Assembly: GCA_964519345.1 (NCBI GenBank) | Contig: CAZFKX010000010.1 | Location: forward strand, 62,001-126,000 | DNA from: Persephonella sp964519345 | GTDB taxonomy: Bacteria > Aquificota > Aquificia > Aquificales > Hydrogenothermaceae | Reading direction: 5' to 3' | DNA length: 64,000 nt | Part shown: in pieces, positions 1-7,755 of the stretch | Numbering within the stretch: position 1 is the stretch's first letter | Layout: the number at the start of each line of letters is the position of its first letter | Position numbers and translations under genes: made by a program | The notes under the pieces: model-generated | What the model saw: only the letters and a program-made list of their open reading frames with translations | Told to the model about the DNA's origin: nothing | The model's database searches: none

Positions 1-188
1 AAGCAAAAGATATAAAGGGTAACGATATTGAAGTAGAAGGTAAGGATTTCCTTTCCATAGTCCTGCAACACGAGATAGATCATATAAATGGAATTCCCTT
101 CATAAATTACCTTCCCCCTGTAAAAAAAAGAATGGTACTTGAGAAGTATATGAAAACAAGGAAAAAAGAGAGTTTAAAAACAAGATAA
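1..188 (+). CDS. def: Peptide deformylase, C-terminal fragment (cut by window start)
   Basis: Reading from base 3 gives 61 residues to the TAA at 186-188. Peptide deformylase removes the formyl group from the N-terminal methionine of new proteins. The fragment contains LQHEIDHINGIPF, the metal-binding HExDH motif of the family, followed by the usual basic C-terminal helix. The N-terminal part, with the first two conserved motifs, lies outside the window. The next gene starts 12 bases downstream behind a good ribosome site, so the two are probably co-transcribed. Identification is firm although only the end is visible. Confidence 0.92.
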   Translation, partial: AKDIKGNDIEVEGKDFLSIVLQHEIDHINGIPFINYLPPVKKRMVLEKYMKTRKKESLKTR

Positions 189-200
189 AAAGGAGATTAT

Positions 201-977
201 ATGTTTCCTGATCTGATTAAGATAGGTGATTTTGTTGTCCACACTTACGGATTACTCGTAGCATTAGGAATGATAGTTTCTTACTATACAGCCGTATATT
301 TTGGTAAAAAAGAAGGTTTAAATGTAAAAAATGTTGAAAATCTCTTCCTTTTTACAGTATTAGGTGGTATTGTAGGAGCAAGAATAGCTTACATAATAGA
401 ACATCCCACAGAGTTTAAATCTATTATTGATTATATAGCTGTATGGAAAGGAGGTATTGACTGGTTTGGTGCCTTCTTAGGTGGAGCAATAATACTATAT
501 ATCTTCCTTAGAAGATACTCAATACCTATCCTTAAAGCAGGAGATATTGCAGGCATTTCTGTAATAATAGGACACGGAATTGGAAGACTTGGATGCACAG
601 CTGCAGGTTGTTGTTACGGAAAACCTGTTCCTGAAGATTCTATATTCAGACATATTGGAATTACATTTCCAGATCATCCTCATACGGCAGCGCCCCACGG
701 ATTCCCCCTTTATCCAACACAACCAGCTGAAGCTTTAGGTAATTTTTTCATATTTGGTATTCTTTTTTATCTTTACAGGAAAAAATCCTTCGACGGTCAG
801 ATTTTTTCTATGTATTTGATACTTTACGGATTTGAAAGGTTTTTACTTGAATTCTGGAGAGGTGTAACTCCGCCTCTACCTGTTATAGGCCTTACCTGGA
901 ATCAGGTTATATCAGCAGGTATGATTCTTATCGGAATAATAATACTAATTTATGGAATAAAAAGGAAAAAAATATGA
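201..977 (+). CDS. lgt: Prolipoprotein diacylglyceryl transferase
   Basis: 258 residues, multi-pass inner-membrane protein. Lgt transfers diacylglycerol from phosphatidylglycerol to the lipobox cysteine of prolipoproteins, the first step of lipoprotein maturation. The family signature appears around residues 127-142 as HGIGRLGCTAAGCCYGKP, the cysteine-rich variant found in many non-enteric bacteria rather than the E. coli form. An early HTYG motif and the late FERFLLEFWRG segment also fit. Length is normal. AAGGAG lies just upstream of the ATG at 201. The stop overlaps the folC start (ATGA), indicating translational coupling. A lipoprotein substrate candidate lies at 32220. Confidence 0.93.
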   Translation: MFPDLIKIGDFVVHTYGLLVALGMIVSYYTAVYFGKKEGLNVKNVENLFLFTVLGGIVGARIAYIIEHPTEFKSIIDYIAVWKGGIDWFGAFLGGAIILYIFLRRYSIPILKAGDIAGISVIIGHGIGRLGCTAAGCCYGKPVPEDSIFRHIGITFPDHPHTAAPHGFPLYPTQPAEALGNFFIFGILFYLYRKKSFDGQIFSMYLILYGFERFLLEFWRGVTPPLPVIGLTWNQVISAGMILIGIIILIYGIKRKKI

Positions 978-2203
978 GGCTTTACAGACTTTTTGGAAGA
1001 AAAGTCTTCCATATACAGCCTGATCTTGAAAGAATTAAAAAGGCTTTAAAAGATATTGGAAACCCACATGAAAAGTTCAGATCTATACTTATATCTGGAA
1101 CAAATGGAAAAGGTTCAACAGCATACTATATTGAATCTCTCTTAAGATCTCACGGATTAAAAACCGGTCTGTTTACATCCCCACATATATTAGAGGAAAA
1201 CGAAAGATGGCAAATAAACTCAACTAATATCAGAGATGAAATACTTGAAAGTTATATAAGGGATCTTAAACAGATAATAAAAAAATACGATCTTACATAC
1301 TTTGAAGCTTCAACATTAATAGCTTTTAAATATTTTTGTGATGAATGTGTTGATACTGCTGTTCTTGAAGTCGGCCTTGGTGGAAGATGGGATGCAACAA
1401 ATGTTGTATATCCTGAAGTTTCTGTTATAACAAACGTATCACTTGATCATACACATATACTCGGAAATAGCCTTAAGGACATAACAGAGGAAAAGCTCGG
1501 AATAACGAGGAAAGACAGACCCCTTGTAATAGGATCAGATCAGATTGAGATCATATCACAGGCTGTATTAAAAGGTATTAGAGAAATATACCACTATCCC
1601 ATTGGTTTCACTTACCATATAAAAGGAAATACTATGGATTACACCTTTAAGGATAAAAAAATCACGGATCTTAAAACATCTCTTATAGGAGAAAGACAGT
1701 TATCTAATGCAGCTACAGGATTAACAGCATTTCTTATTTATTCAGAAAAGGCAAAAATAAAAGTAGATGAGCCTATAATAAAAAAAGCTTTAAGGGAATG
1801 CTTTATACCTGGAAGAATGCAGGTAATATCAGAAGATCCATTAGTTATTGTTGATGGAGCCCATAATGAAGAAGCTTTAATAAAAACATTGAATGAGATC
1901 AAAAAAAGTTATACAGATAAAAAGATCATCTCAATATTCAGCTGTATGAAAGACAAAAATTTTATAAAACTTTTCAGCATTCTAAGACAAAACTGTAAAA
2001 AGATTATAGCAACAACTATCCCTGTAGAAAGATCAATTACAGAAAAAGAGATATCTCAATTGAAAGATATATACTTCTTCAAAGATTTAATGGACGCTTT
2101 TGGAAAGGCAGTACAAGAATATGATAAAGAAACAGTTATTCTTGTAACAGGTTCCCTTTATCTTGTAAGCGAGTTTTTAAAAAATTTTGATAAAAGTAAG
2201 TAG
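974..2203 (+). CDS. folC: Folylpolyglutamate synthase / dihydrofolate synthase
   Basis: 409 residues of the Mur ligase superfamily. FolC adds glutamate to dihydropteroate and/or folates using ATP. The P-loop SGTNGKGS is at about residues 41-48, followed by the central-domain segment VLEVGLGGRWDATN and the loop VITNVSLDHTHILG. The C-terminal domain carries IPGRMQVI and VDGAHNEEAL, both typical of FolC. The start overlaps the lgt stop by four bases and truB follows two bases after the stop, so the gene sits in a def-lgt-folC-truB operon. Whether it is mono- or bifunctional cannot be told from sequence alone. Confidence 0.92.
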   Translation: MRLYRLFGRKVFHIQPDLERIKKALKDIGNPHEKFRSILISGTNGKGSTAYYIESLLRSHGLKTGLFTSPHILEENERWQINSTNIRDEILESYIRDLKQIIKKYDLTYFEASTLIAFKYFCDECVDTAVLEVGLGGRWDATNVVYPEVSVITNVSLDHTHILGNSLKDITEEKLGITRKDRPLVIGSDQIEIISQAVLKGIREIYHYPIGFTYHIKGNTMDYTFKDKKITDLKTSLIGERQLSNAATGLTAFLIYSEKAKIKVDEPIIKKALRECFIPGRMQVISEDPLVIVDGAHNEEALIKTLNEIKKSYTDKKIISIFSCMKDKNFIKLFSILRQNCKKIIATTIPVERSITEKEISQLKDIYFFKDLMDAFGKAVQEYDKETVILVTGSLYLVSEFLKNFDKSK

Positions 2204-2205
2204 AT

Positions 2206-3087
2206 ATGGACGGAATACTTCTGATTGATAAACCTGAAAATATAACATCAAACTATCTTGTTCAAAAAATTAAAAGATATCTAAAAAGAATAACAGGAAA
2301 AGAAATAAAAGTTGGTCATACTGGGACGCTTGATTATTTTGCCTCTGGATTAATGGTTATAACAGTTGGAAAGGCAACAAGACTTACAGAATACTTTCAG
2401 GGACTTGATAAAGAATATATAGCAACTGGCGAGCTTGGTAAGGTTACAGACACTTATGATAGACAGGGAAAATTAGTAGAAAGTAAGCTCTGTAAGATAG
2501 ACGAAAAAAATCTTGAAAAGATTATACTCTCATTCAAAAAAACCTATATGCAGACACCTCCTCCTTTTTCATCAAAAAGGATAGAAGGTAAAAGAGCATA
2601 CCAGCTTGCAAAAAAGGGTATTAATGTCAAGCTTAAACCAAAAAAAGTAACGATATATAGTATCCAGATAATAAATATTAATTTACCATTTTTTACAATA
2701 AAAGTTCACTGTAGCTCAGGAACTTACATAAGAAGTCTTATTAAAGAGATAGGTGATAAAACAGGATGTGGAGCATATGTGAAAAGCCTAAGAAGAACTA
2801 AAGTAGGTATTTTCAATATTGAAGACGCACTGAAATTGGATCAACTTTTCAGGATGACAGAAGATCAGATAAAAGATAGATTAATAAGTATAAAGGATGC
2901 TTTATATTTTTTTACAGAGATTTTATTAGATCCTGTTTTTGACGAAAGATTTATAAAAGGACAGAGATTTAAAATTCCTTATAAGATTAAAGGTTTAGTT
3001 AAAGTACTTGATAGAAAAAAGAGATTTTTAGGAATTGGGGAGATTAAAGAAAACCAGATCCTACAACCAGTTAAAGTTTTTATTTAA
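2206..3087 (+). CDS. truB: tRNA pseudouridine-55 synthase
   Basis: 293 residues. TruB isomerises U55 in the T-loop of tRNAs. The catalytic aspartate is D43 in GHTGTLDYFASG. Further family motifs are the PPPFSSKRIEGKRAY stretch and CSSGTYIRSL. A C-terminal PUA-like extension follows (roughly residues 240-293). The start is two bases after folC, consistent with translational coupling; no strong independent ribosome site is visible. The substrate could include archaeal-type minor targets, but bacterial TruB is the straightforward reading. Confidence 0.93.
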   Translation: MDGILLIDKPENITSNYLVQKIKRYLKRITGKEIKVGHTGTLDYFASGLMVITVGKATRLTEYFQGLDKEYIATGELGKVTDTYDRQGKLVESKLCKIDEKNLEKIILSFKKTYMQTPPPFSSKRIEGKRAYQLAKKGINVKLKPKKVTIYSIQIININLPFFTIKVHCSSGTYIRSLIKEIGDKTGCGAYVKSLRRTKVGIFNIEDALKLDQLFRMTEDQIKDRLISIKDALYFFTEILLDPVFDERFIKGQRFKIPYKIKGLVKVLDRKKRFLGIGEIKENQILQPVKVFI

Positions 3088-3098
3088 CTGGAGGGTTT

Positions 3099-3606
3099 AT
3101 GGAGTTAGACAGTGATATTATGGAAAATCATTTAAACGGTATAGCTTTTTTTACAGAAAAGGGAGATTATCTGTCTTCAAATGAGATATTTAAGAGATTT
3201 TTACAGAAAGAGGAATCCCACCTTAAAGGACGAAATATTGTAGATATATTTAAGGAAGTTATCTTAGAAAAAGTTAAAGCCTCATTTGAGAAAAAAAGGT
3301 GTAATGATAGCTATAGATGACTTTGGAACAGGGTACTCATCCTTAAATTATCTTAAAATTCTTCCTGTTGACTTTTTAAAGATAGATAGATCTTTCGTTA
3401 ATGGTATAGGAAAAGACAAAAATGATGAGATGATTGTAAAAACAATAATATCAATGGCAAAAAATATGAATCTAAAAACGATAGCTGAAGGCATTGAAAC
3501 AGAGCATCACCTTAAATTTCTCATAAAAAATGGGTGTGATTATGGACAGGGTTATTATCTTGGAAAACCTTTTCCAGAGGAAAAATTAATGGAAATTATA
3601 GATTAA
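3099..3606 (+). pseudogene. Decayed PAS-EAL signalling gene (internal deletion plus frameshift)
   Basis: A strong ribosome site (GGAGGG, 3090-3095) and ATG at 3099 start a PAS-like segment of about 60 residues (GIAFFTEKGDYLSSNEIF). This frame ends at TGA 3318-3320. The overlapping +1 frame from about 3289 to 3606 encodes the second half of an EAL phosphodiesterase domain: IDDFGTGYSSLNYL, DFLKIDRSF, IAEGIE, GQGYYLGKP. The first half of EAL, including the EAL motif itself and several metal ligands, is missing, as is any GGDEF. The two frames meet at seven adenines (3291-3297); removing one A would fuse them. I read this as the scar of a large internal deletion; a short product made by slippage is possible but would lack phosphodiesterase activity. 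Confidence 0.78.
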
Positions 3607-3622
3607 TATCTCTCCATCAGTT

Positions 3623-3628
3623 TATAAT
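3623..3628 (+). promoter_or_regulatory. Possible -10 element for pyrB
   Basis: A perfect TATAAT lies between the PAS-EAL remnant and pyrB. No convincing -35 box is present 16-18 bases upstream. If used, transcription would start near 3635, leaving the ATG at 3641 almost leaderless and favouring the TTG start of pyrB at 3653. Confidence 0.35.
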
Positions 3629-3652
3629 ATTAAAAAAAGTATGGAGAAGAAG

Positions 3653-4561
3653 TTGAAAAATCTTATTTCTGTAAAGGATATAAACATTAAAGACTTTGAA
3701 AATATATACCATATATTTAAAGACTACAAAGAAAGATACAAAAACGGCGAAACTAAGTTTAACGATCTGAGAGGATATTCCATTCTCCTTCCTTTCTTTG
3801 AAAGCTCAACAAGAACCAGAACATCCTTTGAACTTGCAGGAAAAATATTAGGAGCAGACACAATAAATATATCCGGTTCATCAAGCTCAATAAAAAAAGG
3901 AGAGACATTATACGACACAATAAAAACACTTGAGGCTATGAATGCTGATTTTATAGTTATGAGACATTATATGTCAGGAGCGGCACATATTGTTGCCGAT
4001 AAAGTCAAATCAATAATTATAAATGCAGGAGACGGAACACATGAACATCCATCACAGGCGATTCTTGATGCCTTTACCATACTTGAAAAAAAAGGAAAGA
4101 TAGAAGGATTAAAGATAGTTATAGTAGGAGATATTCTTCACAGCAGAGTTGCCCGTTCCGATATTAAACTTTTAAAAATGTTAGGTGCTGAAATAACTAT
4201 ATGCGGGCCTCAAACTATGCTTCCAAGACATCTTGATATATTTGAGATCGATCATGTTACAACAGATATTTGTGAAGCATTAAAAGACAAAGATGTGGCA
4301 ATATTTCTCAGGATACAGCTTGAAAGACAAAAAAAAGTTTTCTTTTCTACACTAAATGAGTACTCAATAATGTACGGGCTTACACAGGAAAGGATTAACC
4401 TTCTTAAAGAAGATGCTGTGATTATGCATCCAGGTCCTGTAAATAGGGGTATTGAGATGCAGAGTGAACTCGTTTACGGTAACAGAAGTTTAATACTTGA
4501 CCAGGTTGAAAACGGTCTTTTTACAAGAATGGCATTATACAGATATCTTTTGCAGAATTAA
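3653..4561 (+). CDS. pyrB: Aspartate carbamoyltransferase catalytic subunit
   Basis: 302 residues from the TTG at 3653. It condenses carbamoyl phosphate with aspartate, the committed step of pyrimidine synthesis. The carbamoyl-phosphate motif STRTRT is at residues 52-57, and HPSQAILDAF and MHPGPVNRG follow. I prefer TTG 3653 over the in-frame ATG at 3641: GGAGAAG lies six bases before the TTG, the resulting N-terminus MKNLISVKDI matches the family, and a TATAAT ends only 12 bases before the ATG. No pyrI or dihydroorotase is adjacent. The paralogous argF follows after 91 bases. Confidence 0.94.
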   Translation: MKNLISVKDINIKDFENIYHIFKDYKERYKNGETKFNDLRGYSILLPFFESSTRTRTSFELAGKILGADTINISGSSSSIKKGETLYDTIKTLEAMNADFIVMRHYMSGAAHIVADKVKSIIINAGDGTHEHPSQAILDAFTILEKKGKIEGLKIVIVGDILHSRVARSDIKLLKMLGAEITICGPQTMLPRHLDIFEIDHVTTDICEALKDKDVAIFLRIQLERQKKVFFSTLNEYSIMYGLTQERINLLKEDAVIMHPGPVNRGIEMQSELVYGNRSLILDQVENGLFTRMALYRYLLQN

Positions 4562-4597
4562 AATTATCTTTATAAGTTTCTGTCATAACTCCAATTC

Positions 4598-4626
4598 TTG
4601 AATAAAAAATCAAACAATGTTATATT
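4598..4626 (+). promoter_or_regulatory. Sigma-70-type promoter for argF
   Basis: TTGAAT (4598-4603), a 17-base spacer and TATATT (4621-4626) stand 27 bases before the argF start. Spacing and sequence are close to consensus, so argF and the downstream glutamate synthase gene can probably be transcribed independently of pyrB. Confidence 0.6.
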
Positions 4627-4652
4627 TTTAAGCTAATATACAGGAGGAAAAA

Positions 4653-5564
4653 GTGTTGAAAAGGGATTTTTTAAATATCTCGAATCTTAAAAAAGACGAG
4701 ATCCTTCAGATTATAGATTATGCTGTAAAACTTAAAAAAGGAGAGATAGAAGATTTATCATTAAAAGGCAAATCCATAGGACTCATATTTATGAAACCTT
4801 CAACAAGAACAAGACTCTCATTTGAAGTAGGAATTTATCAGATGGGAGGGCAACCTATATATATTCAAGGTTCTTCAACACAGATGAGTAGAGGAGAAGA
4901 CATTAAGGATACCGCAAGGGTTATGGCAAGATATCTTGATGGGATTGTAATAAGAACATACTCACACAGAGAAGTTGAGGAGCTTGCTCAATACTTCAAT
5001 AAACCTGTTATAAACGCCTTAACAGACTACCTTCATCCATGTCAGATACTTGCTGATCTTCAAACTATATATGAAAAATTTGGAAAGATAGAAGGTATAA
5101 AGGTGGCATTTGTTGGAGATGGAAACAATGTTGCAAATACCTGGCTTATAGCAGGAGGTCTTATTGGTTTTGATGTATCAGTTGCAACACCTGAGGGATG
5201 CGAACCTTCCGGAAAAGCTGTTTATGAAGCAGCAGATCTATCAAAGAAAACAGGCTCCAAGATAGAAATAACAAATAATCCTATAGAGGCTGTAAAGGAC
5301 GCTGACGTTGTTTATACGGACGTATGGGTGAGCATGGGTCAAGAAGGGGAGAAAGAAAAAAAGGAACTTTTCAAAGGTTTTACAGTAAATAAGGAACTTA
5401 TATCACACGCATCAAGTAATGTTATTGTTATGCACTGTTTGCCTGCCCATAAAGGTGAAGAGATATCTGAAGATCTATTTGAGGATTATGCAGATATTAT
5501 TTTTGATGAAGCTGAAAACAGACTTCATGCCCAGAAAGCGTTAATGAGCTTACTATTCAAATAA
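4653..5564 (+). CDS. argF: Ornithine carbamoyltransferase
   Basis: 303 residues. It makes citrulline from ornithine and carbamoyl phosphate in arginine synthesis. The STRTR carbamoyl-phosphate motif is at residues 50-54; HPCQILADL and the ornithine-specific HCLPA motif follow, separating it from aspartate carbamoyltransferase. The start is GTG 4653 five bases after CAGGAGG; the adjacent TTG 4656 is an equally good alternative and differs by one residue. It has its own promoter and is followed 14 bases later by a glutamate synthase-type gene, so nitrogen metabolism genes are grouped here. Confidence 0.95.
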   Translation: MLKRDFLNISNLKKDEILQIIDYAVKLKKGEIEDLSLKGKSIGLIFMKPSTRTRLSFEVGIYQMGGQPIYIQGSSTQMSRGEDIKDTARVMARYLDGIVIRTYSHREVEELAQYFNKPVINALTDYLHPCQILADLQTIYEKFGKIEGIKVAFVGDGNNVANTWLIAGGLIGFDVSVATPEGCEPSGKAVYEAADLSKKTGSKIEITNNPIEAVKDADVVYTDVWVSMGQEGEKEKKELFKGFTVNKELISHASSNVIVMHCLPAHKGEEISEDLFEDYADIIFDEAENRLHAQKALMSLLFK

Positions 5565-5578
5565 AAAGGAGGTATGTA

Positions 5579-7033
5579 ATGGCTCAGGAAAAGAGGAAAA
5601 GACAGAAAAAGGTATATAGAAGACATGACAGAAATCCTATGCCTATGCTCCCGCCAGATGTAAGAGCAAAAACATTCAAAGAGTTCACATTTGGTTATGG
5701 ACATACTGTTGCTAAAGATGAAGCTTTCAGATGTCTCTTATGTAATAGACCCACCTGTGTTGAGTCATGTCCTGTTGAAAATGATATGCCTAAATGGATT
5801 GAAGCTATACAGCAAAACAGAGTTTTTGATGCTTATAAAATATTAAGACAGACCTCACCTTTCAGCTCAGTTTGTGGAAGAGTCTGTCCTGTAGATAGGC
5901 TTTGTGAAAGCACATGTGTTCTTACATTTAAAGATAACGGCCTTTCGGTTGCTATAGGAGCTCTTGAAAGATTTGTAGCTGACAGCGTAAGAACTTCAGG
6001 AGTTGAATGGATAGATGATAAAGAGCCTCCAACAGGCAAAAAAGTTGCAGTTATAGGTGCTGGTCCTGCCGGTCTTGCTGTAGCTTATTTCCTTGCAAGG
6101 AAAGGTCATTCCGTTACAGTATTTGAGGCTCTCCCTTACACGGGAGGCGTTATGAGATATGGAATACCCGAGCCAAGACTTACAAGAGAAGCTCTGGATT
6201 ATGAAATAGAGCTTATAAAGAAGCTTGGTGTTGAGATAAAAACAGGCGTTATTATCGGAGAAGATATCACTATAGATGATCTTAGAAAAGATTTTGATGC
6301 TGTGTTTATAGGTGTTGGATCAGGTAGAGGAAAAAAGATGGGAATTCCTGGTGAGGATCTGAAAGGTGTTTACACAGCAATCGGATTTTTGATGAAGGTT
6401 AACACAGGTGAGATCCATCCATTATTAGCTCCTGATGAGGATGTTGAAATACCAAAAGGGAAAAAGGTGGCTGTTATAGGTGGAGGATTTACAGCTGTTG
6501 ATTGTGCTATCGTTTCAGTTAGACTTGGTAACGAAACCCATGTAGTTTACAGAAGAACAAGAGACACATCGTCAGCACGAGACGAGGAATGGGATCATCT
6601 TGCTGAAGAAGGTTGTCAGCTCCACTGGTTAACACAGCCGGTTGAGGTATTAGGAAACGATAAAGGAGAGGTTACCGGACTTAAATGTATAAAAATGGAG
6701 CTTGTTCCAGATGAAAAAGGTGGAAGACCAAGGCCTATACCTATTGAAGGATCTGAGCATACTATAGAGTGTGATGTTGTTATTATGGCCGTTGGACAGG
6801 GAGATAATCCTACAGCATACAGTAATGTTAAAGGGCTTGCTATTGACAAATGGAATAACCTTTCAACTGTAGATAAAAGATACAGAACAAATATTGAAGG
6901 AATATTTGCAGGCGGTGATGTAGTAAATGGTGGGGATACTGTTGTTACAGCTATAAGACACGGAAGAGATGCTGCTGACGCAATCCATGAGTACTTAACA
7001 ACAGGAAAATGGGAGTACGAAAAAGAAAATTGA
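5579..7033 (+). CDS. gltA: NADPH-dependent glutamate synthase, GltD/homotetrameric GltA type
   Basis: 484 residues. An N-terminal domain (about 1-150) with cysteine clusters CLLCNRPTCVESCPV and CGRVCPVDRLCESTCV binds [4Fe-4S] centres. Two dinucleotide folds follow: VAVIGAGPAGLA (FAD, about residue 157) and VAVIGGGFTAVD (NAD(P)H, about 298), and a final IFAGGDVVNGGDTVV binds FAD. Relatives are the small subunit of glutamate synthase, archaeal GltA, sulfide dehydrogenase SudA and NfnB. No large glutamate synthase subunit or NfnA is adjacent, so the exact reaction is open. Position behind argF favours nitrogen assimilation. A hairpin terminator follows. Confidence 0.82.
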   Translation: MAQEKRKRQKKVYRRHDRNPMPMLPPDVRAKTFKEFTFGYGHTVAKDEAFRCLLCNRPTCVESCPVENDMPKWIEAIQQNRVFDAYKILRQTSPFSSVCGRVCPVDRLCESTCVLTFKDNGLSVAIGALERFVADSVRTSGVEWIDDKEPPTGKKVAVIGAGPAGLAVAYFLARKGHSVTVFEALPYTGGVMRYGIPEPRLTREALDYEIELIKKLGVEIKTGVIIGEDITIDDLRKDFDAVFIGVGSGRGKKMGIPGEDLKGVYTAIGFLMKVNTGEIHPLLAPDEDVEIPKGKKVAVIGGGFTAVDCAIVSVRLGNETHVVYRRTRDTSSARDEEWDHLAEEGCQLHWLTQPVEVLGNDKGEVTGLKCIKMELVPDEKGGRPRPIPIEGSEHTIECDVVIMAVGQGDNPTAYSNVKGLAIDKWNNLSTVDKRYRTNIEGIFAGGDVVNGGDTVVTAIRHGRDAADAIHEYLTTGKWEYEKEN

Positions 7034-7039
7034 TAAAGA

Positions 7040-7060
7040 GGGGCTTTTAAGCCCCTTCTT
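7040..7060 (+). terminator. Hairpin terminator after the glutamate synthase gene
   Basis: GGGGCTT (7040-7046) pairs with AAGCCCC (7049-7055) around a TT loop, followed by TTCTT. The stem is seven base pairs and lies six bases after the stop codon. It closes the pyrB-argF-gltA block. Confidence 0.75.
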
Positions 7061-7116
7061 ATTGCTTTAAAGGTTTAAAGCCCTTATTTTTTATAATTAA
7101 AAAGATAGAGGGCGAT

Positions 7117-7734
7117 ATGAGATTTGAAGATTTTTTAAACCATCCAGATACAATGTTCATCCTTGATAAAGAGTCAAAGAAAGTATTACTCTCACTTGAA
7201 GGGCTTCCAAGAGATCATGAAAGATTTATACACTCAATGAGCTTAATAAACTACAATATTACTGTTTTAGAAGCAGAAGGATGGAAATTTATATCAGGTA
7301 AATATGATATTCTTCCTATAGATTTTTGCAGTGCATCGGCCGAAAACTACTCTATACTATTTGATGATAAATACACTGTTCTCATAAAAACATCACAAAA
7401 ACTAAAAAAACTTTACAGAGAGATAAAAGAAACACCTCTCGATAGACTTATACTTGAAAAAGATTTTGAAGCTGTGGGTTCGGTATCAGAAGCAGGAGAC
7501 GTTATTGATTATAAGGGTGATTTCACAGACGAGGAGATAAAAATATTTGATAACATTGTTAATACAAACGACATTCTTTTTAAACTCCAGGCTGATATGC
7601 TTTCAGTAATATCTGGATTGATATGGTATCCTCTATTAGGATGGTTCATAAAAGGAGAAGAAAACACGCTATGTTCATCTCTTGGAAAATGGGCTGTTAT
7701 AAAAAGCAGTAAATTCAATCAGTATATAATGTAA
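7117..7734 (+). CDS. Uncharacterised protein with two DUF2173-like (roadblock-type) domains
   Basis: 205 residues, no signal peptide or membrane segment. Residues about 108-203 resemble DUF2173, a small roadblock/LC7-like fold: a GDVIDYKGDFTDEE segment, a helix with NDILFKLQADML, a strand with WYPLLGWFIKGEE, and a final strand AVIKSS. The N-terminal half (about 10-95) follows the same order of elements in weaker form (ILDKESKKVLLSLEG, YDILPIDFCSASAENYS, TVLIKTS), so the protein looks like an internal tandem duplication whose first copy has diverged. A TATAAT at 7092-7097 and AGAGGG before the ATG suggest it is expressed alone. Function unknown; roadblock-like domains often form dimers and act as regulators. 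Confidence 0.7.
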   Translation: MRFEDFLNHPDTMFILDKESKKVLLSLEGLPRDHERFIHSMSLINYNITVLEAEGWKFISGKYDILPIDFCSASAENYSILFDDKYTVLIKTSQKLKKLYREIKETPLDRLILEKDFEAVGSVSEAGDVIDYKGDFTDEEIKIFDNIVNTNDILFKLQADMLSVISGLIWYPLLGWFIKGEENTLCSSLGKWAVIKSSKFNQYIM

Positions 7735-7755
7735 AGAGGGTGAAGCCCCCTTTAC
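7731..7755. terminator. Shared bidirectional hairpin between convergent genes
   Basis: GTAAAG-A-GGG (7731-7740) pairs with CCCCC-TTTAC (7746-7755) around TGAAG. The stem includes the stop codons of both the DUF2173-like gene (TAA 7732-7734) and the convergent carboxylase gene (TAA, 7752-7754), so it can serve both strands. Confidence 0.6.

Noticed and set aside
3291..3298. A-AAA-AAG as a programmed -1 frameshift site
   Set aside because: The second frame lies in the +1 (or -2) register, so a -1 shift would not reach it; decay of a pseudogene is simpler.
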